Source: Hymenobacter amundsenii | Lineage (GTDB): Bacteria > Bacteroidota > Bacteroidia > Cytophagales > Hymenobacteraceae | NCBI RefSeq assembly: GCF_002204745.1 | Contig: NZ_NIRR01000008.1 | Coordinates: forward strand, 78,422-142,421 | Direction: 5' to 3' | Length of the DNA stretch: 64,000 bases | Shown here: one piece after another, positions 49,580-57,913 of the stretch | How the letters are laid out: each line of letters starts with the position of its first letter | Numbering within the stretch: position 1 is the first letter of the stretch | The notes under the pieces: generated by a model | What the model was told of the DNA's origin: nothing | Database searches by the model: none | What the model saw: only the letters and a program-made list of their open reading frames with translations | Translations under genes and position numbers: made by a program

Positions 49580-50176
49580 ATGCCTCATTATCCCGAAGGT
49601 ACCGTCCGGGCGCTGCTGGAAACCGATCTTGTGACGCCCGCCACCCGGGCCGCGCTGGAGGCCCGCCTGGTTTCCCAGGCCGATTACGCGCCCCAGTTCT
49701 TCGACGCTGATACCTACCAGCTGCTGCGGGCCGTGGCCGCCCGCGTGTTTCCCCAGCCCGACCGCGAAACCCCCATCGAGCTGGCTCCGAACGTGGATAA
49801 GCGCCTGCTGGAGGGCCGCGCCGACGGCTGGCGCTACGATGCCATGCCCCCCGACCGCGAAGCCTACCGTCTCGGCTTAGGTGGCATCAACCAGGCCGCG
49901 CAGGCCGCTTTTCAGCAGCTCTTTGTGGCCCTGAGCGCCGAGCAGCAGGACGTAATTATCGGGCAGCTGGCGGCCGCAGAAGCGCCCGGTGAGAACTGGC
50001 AGGAAGTGCCCCAGGATAAGTTTTTCGAGGAGATGCTGGCCGAGCTGGCCGAAAGTTACTACGCCCATCCCCTGGCTCAGGAGGAAATTGGGTACGTAGG
50101 CATGGCCGATATACCCGGCTGGACCAAAATCGGCCTCAACGAACTTGAACCCCGCGAACCGGAGGCGTATGGGTGA
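49580..50176 (+). CDS. Gluconate 2-dehydrogenase subunit 3 family protein
   Basis: The ATG at 49580 gives a 198-residue protein. The family pattern is visible: F-D-A-D-T-Y-Q-L-L-R-A-V-A-A-R-V-F-P-Q, then I-E-L-A-P-N-V-D-K-R-L, Y-R-L-G-L-G-G-I-N and the C-terminal Y-Y-A-H-P-L-A-Q-E-E-I-G-Y-V-G-M-A-D-I-P-G-W. In the known complex this gamma subunit escorts the GMC flavoprotein, encoded 95 bases downstream. No Tat or Sec signal is evident here, so the location of the complex is open. Confidence 0.88.
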   Translation: MPHYPEGTVRALLETDLVTPATRAALEARLVSQADYAPQFFDADTYQLLRAVAARVFPQPDRETPIELAPNVDKRLLEGRADGWRYDAMPPDREAYRLGLGGINQAAQAAFQQLFVALSAEQQDVIIGQLAAAEAPGENWQEVPQDKFFEEMLAELAESYYAHPLAQEEIGYVGMADIPGWTKIGLNELEPREPEAYG

Positions 50177-50271
50177 ATAAGTGACTCGGTGAATGAGTGA
50201 TTGATGTTCATTTTCACCGACTTGCTTACTCACCAAGCTGCCCATTTGCCCATCCACTCATTTCACCGCTC
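50177..50271. repeat. Intergenic repeat, GTGACTCGGTGAATGAGTGA family
   Basis: GTGACTCGGTGAATGAGTGA and the facing CACTCATTTCACC, with TTCACCGAC and CTTACTCACC between, form an imperfect palindrome. The GACTCGGTGAATGAGTGA word recurs exactly at 57804-57821. Confidence 0.65.
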
Positions 50272-51960
50272 ATGCCCGAAGAAGAAACGCTGGAAGAAGG
50301 CACGCTGACCCCGCTGCAACCCGAAATACAGGACCCGCTGCTGCGGGAGATACTCGAAGAAAACGACCTCCAGGCCGACCCCAGCCGCAACCCGCTGGAA
50401 CAGCCCGCCCCGCTGCCCGACCCCACCGACGAGGTGGATTGTGTGGTGATTGGGACCGGCGCGGGCGGCGCGCCCCTGCTGGCCCGCTTGGCCCAGGCCG
50501 GCCTGCGCGTAGTGGCCCTGGAAGCCGGCCCCCGCCGCGACCCAACCAAAGACTACGCCACCGACGAAAAAGCCCAGAACTTCCTCTTCTGGAACGATGA
50601 GCGTCTTTCGGCCGGCCACAATCCGGTGGCGTTCGGTAAGAACAACTCCGGTACCGGCGTGGGCGGCTCTACGCTGCACTACACCGCCTATACCCCCCGC
50701 GCCCACCGCGGCGACCTCACCCTGCACACCGACTTCGGCCAGGGCGTCGATTGGCCCTTTCAGATTGATGAGCTGGCCCCATATTACGAGGAGATAGAGC
50801 ACTTCCTGGGTATTTCGGGTCCCACGCCCTACCCCTGGGACCCTACCCGGCGCAAGGGCTACCCGCTGGCGCCGCTGCCGCTCAACGGGGCGGCCCAGCT
50901 CATGGAGCGGGCCTGCGGCAAGCTGGGCATCCGGACGTCGCCGGCGGCCAATGCGGCCTTGTCTGCGCGCTACTACCAGGAGGGCATTGGCTGGCGCGAG
51001 GCTTGCACCAACCGGGGCTTTTGCCAGGCTGGTTGCAACCGCGGGGCTAAGGCCAGCATGGACGTCACGTTTCTGCCCCTGGCCGAAAGTTACGGGGCCG
51101 AAATCAGGGCCGATGCGTACGTAACCGAGATTGAGCGTGATGCCTCGGGCCGCATTACGGGCGTGATGTACGAGCAGCATGGCCGTACTGTGCGCCAGCG
51201 CTGCCGAAACCTGTTTTTATGCGCTGGCGCCGTGGAAACGCCCCGTTTGCTGATGCTCAACGAGCTGGCCCTGAACAGTGGGCAGGTCGGCAAGCACTTC
51301 ATGGCCCACCCCGGCATGCAGGTCTGGGGCACGTTCCCGGAGGATATCCGGCCCTACAAGGGCATTCCGGGCGGCCTGATTTCCGAAGATACCCACCGGC
51401 CCAAAGATGCCGACTTCGCGGGCGGCTACCTGCTGCAAAGCATTGGCGTAATGCCCGTCACCTTTGCCACCCAGATGGTGCGCCAGCGCAAGCTCTGGGG
51501 GCAGCCGCTGCGCGACTACATGCGCAACTACAACCACATTGCCGGCATCAATATTCTGGGCGACTGCCTGCCCCACGCCAGCAACTTCATGGAGCTCAGC
51601 GACGAGAAGGATGCCCGCGGGCTGCCCAAGCCCCGCCTGCACTTCACGGCCCAGGAAAACGAGCAGCGCATGAACCGCCACGCCGAAAAGCTCATGCGCC
51701 AGATCTGGCAGGAAGCGGGAGCCACCGACATCTGGGCTTTCGAGCGTTACGCCCACGTGATTGGCACGGCCCGTATGGGCCGGAGTGGCGACGACGCGGT
51801 AGTGGACCCCGATGGCAAAGCCTTCGACGTGCCCAACCTCTACATCTGCGACAATTCGGTGTTTCCGAGTGCTTTGAGCGTGAACCCCGCCCTCACCATC
51901 ATGGCCCTCAGCCTGCGCACCGCCGATAAGTTTCTGCTTCAGCGTAAAGCTGCTGGCTAA
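50272..51960 (+). CDS. GMC family oxidoreductase (gluconate dehydrogenase-like large subunit)
   Basis: The ATG at 50272 gives 562 residues. An acidic start of about 55 residues leads to the FAD motif V-I-G-T-G-A-G-G-A-P; N-N-S-G-T-G-V-G-G-S-T-L-H-Y-T-A and the cysteine-containing N-R-G-F-C-Q-A-G-C-N-R-G follow. The C-terminal catalytic part shows H-V-I-G-T-A-R-M-G and D-N-S-V-F-P-S-A-L-S-V-N-P-A-L-T-I-M-A-L. It oxidises a sugar acid or polyol and passes electrons to a partner. Normally a c-type cytochrome subunit follows, but none was seen within the next 12 kb. Confidence 0.9.
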   Translation: MPEEETLEEGTLTPLQPEIQDPLLREILEENDLQADPSRNPLEQPAPLPDPTDEVDCVVIGTGAGGAPLLARLAQAGLRVVALEAGPRRDPTKDYATDEKAQNFLFWNDERLSAGHNPVAFGKNNSGTGVGGSTLHYTAYTPRAHRGDLTLHTDFGQGVDWPFQIDELAPYYEEIEHFLGISGPTPYPWDPTRRKGYPLAPLPLNGAAQLMERACGKLGIRTSPAANAALSARYYQEGIGWREACTNRGFCQAGCNRGAKASMDVTFLPLAESYGAEIRADAYVTEIERDASGRITGVMYEQHGRTVRQRCRNLFLCAGAVETPRLLMLNELALNSGQVGKHFMAHPGMQVWGTFPEDIRPYKGIPGGLISEDTHRPKDADFAGGYLLQSIGVMPVTFATQMVRQRKLWGQPLRDYMRNYNHIAGINILGDCLPHASNFMELSDEKDARGLPKPRLHFTAQENEQRMNRHAEKLMRQIWQEAGATDIWAFERYAHVIGTARMGRSGDDAVVDPDGKAFDVPNLYICDNSVFPSALSVNPALTIMALSLRTADKFLLQRKAAG

Positions 51961-51986
51961 GTATCCATCGCGCCCTCCGTGTCCCT

Positions 51987-52027
51987 ACCAGCCGCCGGTT
52001 TCCTCTTAGGGGAGTTGGCGGCTGGTT
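51987..52027 (+). terminator. Terminator after the GMC oxidoreductase gene
   Basis: ACCAGCCGCC and GGCGGCTGGT form a 10-base stem followed by TGTTTT, 26 bases after the stop. Confidence 0.75.
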
Positions 52028-52033
52028 GTTTTA

Positions 52034-52143
52034 CGCTCTGCCAAGCCCGCCAAAGCCAAGGGCCACAGCCCGCGCAAACACGCCCGCAGTTGCGCTCGGT
52101 AACGGTTAGCTTCGAGCCTTGGCTTTGGCGGGCCGGGGCAGAG
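52034..52143. repeat. Palindromic element before the bestrophin gene
   Basis: CTCTGCCAAGCCCGCCAAAG-CCAAGG and CCTTGGCTTTGGCGGG-CCGGGGCAGAG face each other with one bulge. The remaining 200 bases up to the next gene show no other clear element. Confidence 0.78.
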
Positions 52144-52342
52144 TGCAAAAAGCCGGCAGGCGCTGCGGGAGTCCGGGCGGCTCGGGATGCCTAACAGAGA
52201 CGCAGCTCGATCCTGCTGACTAGACCGTCATTCGTCGGAAAACGACTCCATTATGCGCTGGTGGGGCCACCATAAGCCCAATCGTAGCGGCTCGCAAAAC
52301 CCTTTGGAGTAGTTCGCGTTGCAGGCTTCAAACCTTGCGACT

Positions 52343-53266
52343 ATGATTGTTTATAAAGCCGGCGACTGGTGGCGGGCCCTCTGGCATTTCCATACGTCAA
52401 GCGTAATTCTGCTGCTGCTGCGCCGGGTGGCGCTGGTGGGGGTGTACAACATTGTGGTGGCGCTGGTAGTGCTGCGCTATCATGCTGTGCCCATCCAATT
52501 GGGGCGCGAGTACTTCTCGTTTCTGGGCATCATGCTCAGCCTGTTGCTCGTGTTTCGCACCAACACCGCCTACGACCGCTACTACGAGGGCCGGCGGGTG
52601 TGGGGTCAGCTCGTGTCGCACTGCCGGGGGCTGGCCATCGAGCTCAATGCCATTTTGCCCCGCGACGCGGCCCGCAGCCGGGCCTACTATGCCGCCCTGA
52701 TTTCCAACTTCCCGCTGGCCCTCAAGGGCAACCTGCGCAACAACGTGCGCTTCGAGCAGTTCGAAGCCACGCCCGACATTATCGGGCGCCTGCAAGCCGC
52801 CGATAGCCCCACTATCTGCATACTGGCCGTTATCCAGGAAAGTATCGAGCAATTGCGCCAGGCCCAGATCATCGACCCGGTGCATCTGCTTGCCTTTAAA
52901 CCCCACTTGCTGGGAATGATGGAAGTGAACGGCGTTTGTGAGCGAATTAAGTCCACGCCCATCCCGTTTTCCTACACTTTCTTCATCAAGATGTTCATCA
53001 CCCTCTTCATCGGCATCATGCCGTTCGTGCTGCTGGCTAGCAGTGGTTATTGGATGATTCCCATCACGATGGTCGGGGCCTACATCATGTTGGGCCTAGT
53101 AATGATTGCCGAGGAAATAGAGCAGCCCTTCGGCACCGATAGCAACGATTTGCCCATTACGCAGTTGGCCCACAAAATCCGGGTGAGCGTCCATGACGTG
53201 TTGAGTGTCGAACTGCCCCATTTTAAGAAAGTGCTGGCTGCACCGCCCTACAGCGTGGTACGATAG
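52343..53266 (+). CDS. Bestrophin-like family channel protein
   Basis: The ATG at 52343 starts a 307-residue membrane protein. The bestrophin/YneE pattern is clear: an N-terminal W-W-R-A-L segment, helix S-F-L-G-I-M-L-S-L-L-L-V-F-R-T-N-T-A-Y-D-R-Y-Y-E-G-R-R-V-W-G, and the C-terminal P-F-S-Y-T-F-F-I-K-M-F-I-T-L-F-I-G-I-M-P and E-E-I-E-Q-P-F-G-T-D-S-N-D-L-P. Bacterial members form pentameric ion channels in the inner membrane. The gene is separate from the neighbours and has an AT-rich gap after it. Confidence 0.9.
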   Translation: MIVYKAGDWWRALWHFHTSSVILLLLRRVALVGVYNIVVALVVLRYHAVPIQLGREYFSFLGIMLSLLLVFRTNTAYDRYYEGRRVWGQLVSHCRGLAIELNAILPRDAARSRAYYAALISNFPLALKGNLRNNVRFEQFEATPDIIGRLQAADSPTICILAVIQESIEQLRQAQIIDPVHLLAFKPHLLGMMEVNGVCERIKSTPIPFSYTFFIKMFITLFIGIMPFVLLASSGYWMIPITMVGAYIMLGLVMIAEEIEQPFGTDSNDLPITQLAHKIRVSVHDVLSVELPHFKKVLAAPPYSVVR

Positions 53267-53486
53267 TTGGGAGATGCATTGATTGCGTTTATATTATTTA
53301 TTGAATATATAATATTGATGTGCCTATTTTAGGCTTATTTGCCGGTATATTACATATTTCTTGGTTTTTTATACAAAATTTGCAGCCATAATTCACCGGC
53401 TCCGTATAGTCGACCAAATTCACCCGGACACGGGCGCGCTAGTCTCATAATTGGAAAATCTTCTCTTTTTTTAAGCATCCTCAGGA

Positions 53487-55835
53487 ATGAAAACACCCTT
53501 ATTTAATCCATCTCTTGCCCTTCAGGGTCAAGCTTGGCGGCGTCTATTACCTCTGCTGGCGCTGTTTGTCGCCTTCGGCACGAGCTTTACGGCCCGCGCC
53601 CAGAGCAACAGCGGAACCCGAATTGTCAGTTCGACCATCATCATTGACCGGGGCAATGGCAATGAGGCATTCGATGGCAAAAACCCCACTCCCTCAAAAC
53701 CTTTCAATGGGGCAGAGTTAGGGACTTTCGACATCAGTGACTTCAACCTCAAGTTGCTACTGAACGGGGGAACTATAGTTACGCAGGAGTTTAGCCCAGA
53801 TGTTATCACTGCTACGGGTAGTTCTATCAGGTATCGTCTCGCCCGCCGTGAAGCGAACGGTACATTTACGGATATCAATTCCCCGGTTTCTGTAAATCTT
53901 CCTTTGACCAATACTACTGTTGGGGAACCTACAACAAAAACGTTTTCCACTACTGTCGCTAATCGCAACCTTCTTACTGGTTTAGTAGCAGGAGAATACT
54001 TTGTTTTTGTTCAGCATGAAGTGAATGGTTCTAGTCCCGGTCAGTTTGGGTTTCCGGCACCTTTCACGCTGACTGATCCTCCCGGAACCTTCTACATTGC
54101 TAGATTCGTATTACAGGGTGTTCGTCCAAATGAAGCTCCAACCTCTACCACTTGGACTGGCGGTAAAGACGACAATTGGTTTGACCCGGCCAACTGGAGT
54201 AACGGGGTGCCGAATTCGGGTAAAGACGCTACCATTCCCAACTTTGGTGCGGGCTCGTCGGTACAGTATCCTAACATCTACAGCGACGCAATTAAAGCGC
54301 CCAGCACGAATAAGACTACTGTGCAAAACCCTGATGGAAGTACTTCGGAGGTAACTACTCAGGTACCTGGTTACGATAATACTGCTACCGGTCCGCGAGG
54401 AGCTTCCGGCCCGGCCGAGACCCGCTCTTTAACGATGAATGGAACCAGCCAAGCTCAGCGCTCTATCACTCGCTTGGTAGTGGGGCGACTGAACGTGTAC
54501 GGCGACTTTAACAACCAGCAGGATAGCTTTATTCAGCGCGAAAACACTTTCCTTGCCTTTAGGGGAACGGATCAAGCTATTAGCGGTTCAGCCTCCGGCT
54601 TGGTAAATGTAGAAATTGATGGTGGCGGGATTAAAACTCTGGTAGCCAACTTCTCCATTAAACCCGGTGGTGTATTACGCTTCATCAACGGTATTGTGGA
54701 AACCGATATTAGCGCCGTTACCGTGTCATTCGTTGAGCTTTCTCCGGCGACCAACGTTAACAACATCGGTATTCCATCGGCCCGCATTGAAGGCGAAACA
54801 GAAACCACTTTCTTGCGTGGTTACGTGAAGATTTCTGAAACAGCCGTAGCCGGAGTAACCCAGGATTTCGGTAACATCGGCCTTTCGCTCAGATTTACGG
54901 GCAACAACCCGGGCATCGTGACGGTAACGCGTAATACAGCCGAGAACTATGCCTCTGTTAATAACGGCTCCAACAGCCGGCCAACTATCCGCCGCATCTT
55001 CGGCGTGCGTCCGGCCGATCAGCAAACCAACACCGGCGGTCTGAACGCTACGTTGACCTTTCGGTACCTCGATAATGAGCTAACTAATCTTCGTCCTAAC
55101 AATCAGACGTTGGATGAAAGCAAGTTGGCGCTCTTCGTGTCTACTTCGGGTGGCGACACATTCGGCCAGTTAGGTCGCGATGCTTTTAGTGCAACCACCA
55201 ATACGCTGGTGAAGAATAACGTAACGACCTTCGCTACTTTCTCTCTCAGCGAGTTTACGTCCCCGCTACCCGTTGTCCTGACGGCATTCAATGCCAAGCG
55301 GGTAGGGGACAATGCGCTCATTACTTGGGAAACGGTGGCTGAAACCGACAACCGCGGCTACGAGGTACAGGTATCGAATGATGGCCGTACCTACCGGACT
55401 CTGGCTTTTGTTGCCAGCGCCAATTCTAACAGCAAAAACTTGCTGAGCTATAGCTACGAAGACAAAGAAGCCAACAAGACGGGTGCCCGTTACTACCGTC
55501 TGCGCCAGATCGACCTGGGCGGCCAGGACCATTACTATGCGCCAAAAGTGCTGACGTTTGGTGGCAGCGACTTGGCTAAAGCCAACCTGAAAGGTTTCCC
55601 GAATCCCTTCGGCGACGCGCTGTACCTGACGGCTACTTCGGCCGTGGCTGGTAAGGCCCAGCTTTCGGTTACCGACATGACCGGCCGCGTAGTAGCTCAA
55701 CACGTAGTTGAGCTCAACAGCGGTACTACCGACGTGGAGCTGCCCAACGCGGCCCGTCTGAAAACCGGCATGTACCTCGTGCGTCTGGTGTTGCCTTCGG
55801 GCGAAGCCCAGGTGATGCGGGTAAGCAAGAACTAA
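53487..55835 (+). CDS. Secreted T9SS type A sorting domain protein
   Basis: The 782-residue protein starts with a long signal peptide (L-L-P-L-L-A-L-F-V-A-F-G-T-S-F-T-A-R-A-Q). A middle region (residues about 220-430) has T-W-T-G-G-K-D-D-N-W-F-D-P-A-N-W-S-N-G-V-P and N-V-Y-G-D-F-N-N, the pattern of the G8-free planctomycete-type beta-helix repeats often seen in T9SS cargo. At about residue 595 the L-P-V-V-L-T-A-F-N-A module begins, and the last 80 residues (G-F-P-N-P-F-G-D ... Y-L-V-R-L-V ... M-R-V-S-K-N) form the type A sorting domain. It should be exported through the T9SS and stay on the surface. The 5' two thirds are lower in G+C than the end, which belongs to a widely shared module. Confidence 0.9.
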   Translation: MKTPLFNPSLALQGQAWRRLLPLLALFVAFGTSFTARAQSNSGTRIVSSTIIIDRGNGNEAFDGKNPTPSKPFNGAELGTFDISDFNLKLLLNGGTIVTQEFSPDVITATGSSIRYRLARREANGTFTDINSPVSVNLPLTNTTVGEPTTKTFSTTVANRNLLTGLVAGEYFVFVQHEVNGSSPGQFGFPAPFTLTDPPGTFYIARFVLQGVRPNEAPTSTTWTGGKDDNWFDPANWSNGVPNSGKDATIPNFGAGSSVQYPNIYSDAIKAPSTNKTTVQNPDGSTSEVTTQVPGYDNTATGPRGASGPAETRSLTMNGTSQAQRSITRLVVGRLNVYGDFNNQQDSFIQRENTFLAFRGTDQAISGSASGLVNVEIDGGGIKTLVANFSIKPGGVLRFINGIVETDISAVTVSFVELSPATNVNNIGIPSARIEGETETTFLRGYVKISETAVAGVTQDFGNIGLSLRFTGNNPGIVTVTRNTAENYASVNNGSNSRPTIRRIFGVRPADQQTNTGGLNATLTFRYLDNELTNLRPNNQTLDESKLALFVSTSGGDTFGQLGRDAFSATTNTLVKNNVTTFATFSLSEFTSPLPVVLTAFNAKRVGDNALITWETVAETDNRGYEVQVSNDGRTYRTLAFVASANSNSKNLLSYSYEDKEANKTGARYYRLRQIDLGGQDHYYAPKVLTFGGSDLAKANLKGFPNPFGDALYLTATSAVAGKAQLSVTDMTGRVVAQHVVELNSGTTDVELPNAARLKTGMYLVRLVLPSGEAQVMRVSKN

Positions 55836-55871
55836 TACCGGCTCCTGGGTTTCGACTCAGTTTAGCTACTA

Positions 55872-55914
55872 AGCCAGGGGCAATTCCGTAAAGGAGTTGC
55901 CCCTGGCTTTTTTT
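55872..55914 (+). terminator. Terminator after the T9SS gene
   Basis: AGCCAGGGGCAA and TTGCCCCTGGCT form a 12-base stem followed by seven T, about 36 bases after the stop. Confidence 0.88.
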
Positions 55915-55998
55915 GGGGCTGTGCCGAGCAGTTAGGGTGGCACCAACTAAATTATATGGGCTGCCCGTCGGGGCGTCGGTTATGCCGTAGAATACACT

Positions 55999-56745
55999 AT
56001 GCCCAACTACCACCTCACGTTCCTGGCCCTGCACTACTGGGCTGGAGCTGGCCACGAATTCGACCAGCTAGCCGACCTGCTTCAACCCGAATACCGCCTG
56101 CTGGCTCCCGACCTGGGGGGCTTCGGGGCAGCCCCGGCACCGTCCGGTGGCTTCTCGGTGAGTGCCTACGCCGATGCAGTAGCCGCTTTTATTGAGGCTG
56201 AAAAGCTGACCCGCTACGTGCTGGTAGGCCACAGCATGGGTGGCAAAATTGCGCTGGCCCTGGCGGCCCGACAACCAGCGGGGCTGGCAGGGCTGGTGCT
56301 GCTCAGCCCCTCGCCGCCTACCCCCGAACCCATGACCGAAGCCGACCGCCAGGCCAGCCTGCAGGCCTGGGGCCAGGCGGCGGAGGCCGAGAAAACCCAG
56401 CGCCACATCACGGCGCAGGCGCTACCTGCCGCTACTGTCCGGCAGGTAGTGGCCGACAACCTGCGCAGTACCCGGGCCGCCTGGGACGCCTGGCTGCTGG
56501 AAGGCAGCCGCGAGGACATTGGAGCCCAGATGAGCCGCATAGTGGTGCCGTGCGCTATTGTGGCCGGCGACCAGGATGCCGTGATGTCGCCCTCGGTGCA
56601 TGGGCTCGAAACGCTACCGCTGCTGCCGGCGGGCACGCCCCTCGAAATTATTGGTGGGGCCGGGCACCTGTTGCCCTACGAAGCCCCCGAAGCGGTAGCT
56701 GCCCTGCTCGACCGGTTCGCCCGCGAAAAATGCGCCGACGAATAA
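55999..56745 (+). CDS. Alpha/beta hydrolase
   Basis: The 248-residue protein has the alpha/beta-hydrolase order: L-H-Y-W-A-G-A-G-H near the start (oxyanion region), the nucleophile Ser in G-H-S-M-G-G-K, an Asp in V-A-G-D-Q-D-A-V and the His in G-A-G-H-L-L-P-Y-E-A-P-E. No signal peptide or anchor is seen, so it is cytoplasmic. The cap region gives no clue to the substrate; esters, lactones or haloalkanes are possible in this group. Confidence 0.85.
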   Translation: MPNYHLTFLALHYWAGAGHEFDQLADLLQPEYRLLAPDLGGFGAAPAPSGGFSVSAYADAVAAFIEAEKLTRYVLVGHSMGGKIALALAARQPAGLAGLVLLSPSPPTPEPMTEADRQASLQAWGQAAEAEKTQRHITAQALPAATVRQVVADNLRSTRAAWDAWLLEGSREDIGAQMSRIVVPCAIVAGDQDAVMSPSVHGLETLPLLPAGTPLEIIGGAGHLLPYEAPEAVAALLDRFAREKCADE

Positions 56746-56805
56746 GCCACCGGCCCCGGCACTTTTGCCCCACACGCTGTTATGCTGGCAGAACGTAAAC
56801 AGATA

Positions 56806-56861
56806 GGGTGTAGCGCGAACCGAAGGACGGCGAAGCCAAGCTCCAGCTTCGCGCTACACCC
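56806..56861. repeat. Palindromic element before the aquaporin gene
   Basis: GGGTGTAGCGCGAA and its exact complement enclose 28 bases that hold a further CGAAGC-like inner pair. Confidence 0.72.
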
Positions 56862-56936
56862 CTGTGGCCCTTTCTTGCCTGGTTTCCGGCACAACGGCTA
56901 GTCCTGTTCAAATGGGTCCTGCTGCTGTTCACTCTC

Positions 56937-57797
56937 TTGCCCCTGCTTTCCAACACTGTGCGCCAACCCAGTTTTCTTGCTCACCTCCTTGTGTCGGTTA
57001 AGCGGCACTGGTCCAATTACCTAACCGAAGCGGCGGGGATTTTCCTGTTCCTGTTCATGTCGGGACTGACGGCGACGGCCGTGCATTACCCGGGCTCGTG
57101 GCTGGCCGAACAGCTGGCGGGCCACGCCGTGCTGGAGCGGGCCGTTATCGGGCTGGTGGTGGGCCTGACGGTGGTGGTTATCGTGTATAGCCCCTGGGGG
57201 AAACGCTCGGGGGCGCACGTGAATCCGGCCGTAACGGTGGGCTTCTGGCAGCTGGGCAAAATCAGGCCGGCCGATGCTTGCTGGTACGTGCTGGCCCAGG
57301 TGGCGGGGGCGCTGCTGGCGGGGCAGGCGCTACTGCTGGTGCTGGGGCGCTATTTCGCCCATCCCGACGTAAACTACGTCCTCACCAAGCCCGGCCCCGA
57401 CGGCGTGGCGGTGGCCTTCGGGGCCGAGTTCCTGATTACGTTCATTATGGCGGCCGTGCTGTTCATGGCCCTGCACACCAAGCGGCTCCAGAACCTGGCC
57501 GGCTGGCTGCTGGGGGCCTTGCTGGCCCTGTACGTGGTCGTCGAAACCCCGTATTCGGGCATGAGCCTCAACCCGGCTCGTAGCCTGGGTTCGGCCGTGG
57601 CCGCCCACGACTACGCGGCCCTGTGGGTGTACTGGGTGGCTCCTCCGCTGGCCGGCTGGCTGGCGGCCGTGCTGTTCCAGCTGCTGTTCCGCGACTCGCC
57701 TTTATCGGGCTCCAGCATCGCCGGCCCCAATTCAAGCGCTGGCAGCAGTGCATCAACCAAAACCAGCACAGAACCCCCGCAGCACCCGGTAGAGTGA
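56937..57797 (+). CDS. MIP/aquaporin family channel
   Basis: Both half-helix signatures are present, G-A-H-V-N-P-A-V-T after the second membrane segment and G-M-S-L-N-P-A-R-S after the fifth, with six hydrophobic segments in all. No ATG opens the frame; a TTG at 56937 or a GTG at 56958 are the possible starts. The C-terminal 30 residues are Ser/Thr-rich and probably disordered. It conducts water, glycerol or a similar small solute through the inner membrane; the pore residues do not settle which. Confidence 0.88.
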   Translation: MPLLSNTVRQPSFLAHLLVSVKRHWSNYLTEAAGIFLFLFMSGLTATAVHYPGSWLAEQLAGHAVLERAVIGLVVGLTVVVIVYSPWGKRSGAHVNPAVTVGFWQLGKIRPADACWYVLAQVAGALLAGQALLLVLGRYFAHPDVNYVLTKPGPDGVAVAFGAEFLITFIMAAVLFMALHTKRLQNLAGWLLGALLALYVVVETPYSGMSLNPARSLGSAVAAHDYAALWVYWVAPPLAGWLAAVLFQLLFRDSPLSGSSIAGPNSSAGSSASTKTSTEPPQHPVE

Positions 57798-57913
57798 GTG
57801 GGGGACTCGGTGAATGAGTGAGTGAAGAAGAACGTCATTCCGAGCGCAGCGAAGAATCTCGCGTGCATTGATGACGTTCTTTTTCACTTAGTCACTTAGT
57901 CACTCAGTCACCG
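57797..57913. repeat. Composite palindromic element between convergent genes
   Basis: An outer pair (GACTCGGTGAATGAGTGAGTGA and CACTTAGTCACTCAGTCACC) encloses an inner one (AACGTCATTCCGAGCG and CATTGATGACGTT). It joins a copy of the 50177-50271 family to one of the GTCATTCCGAGC type. Confidence 0.7.
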
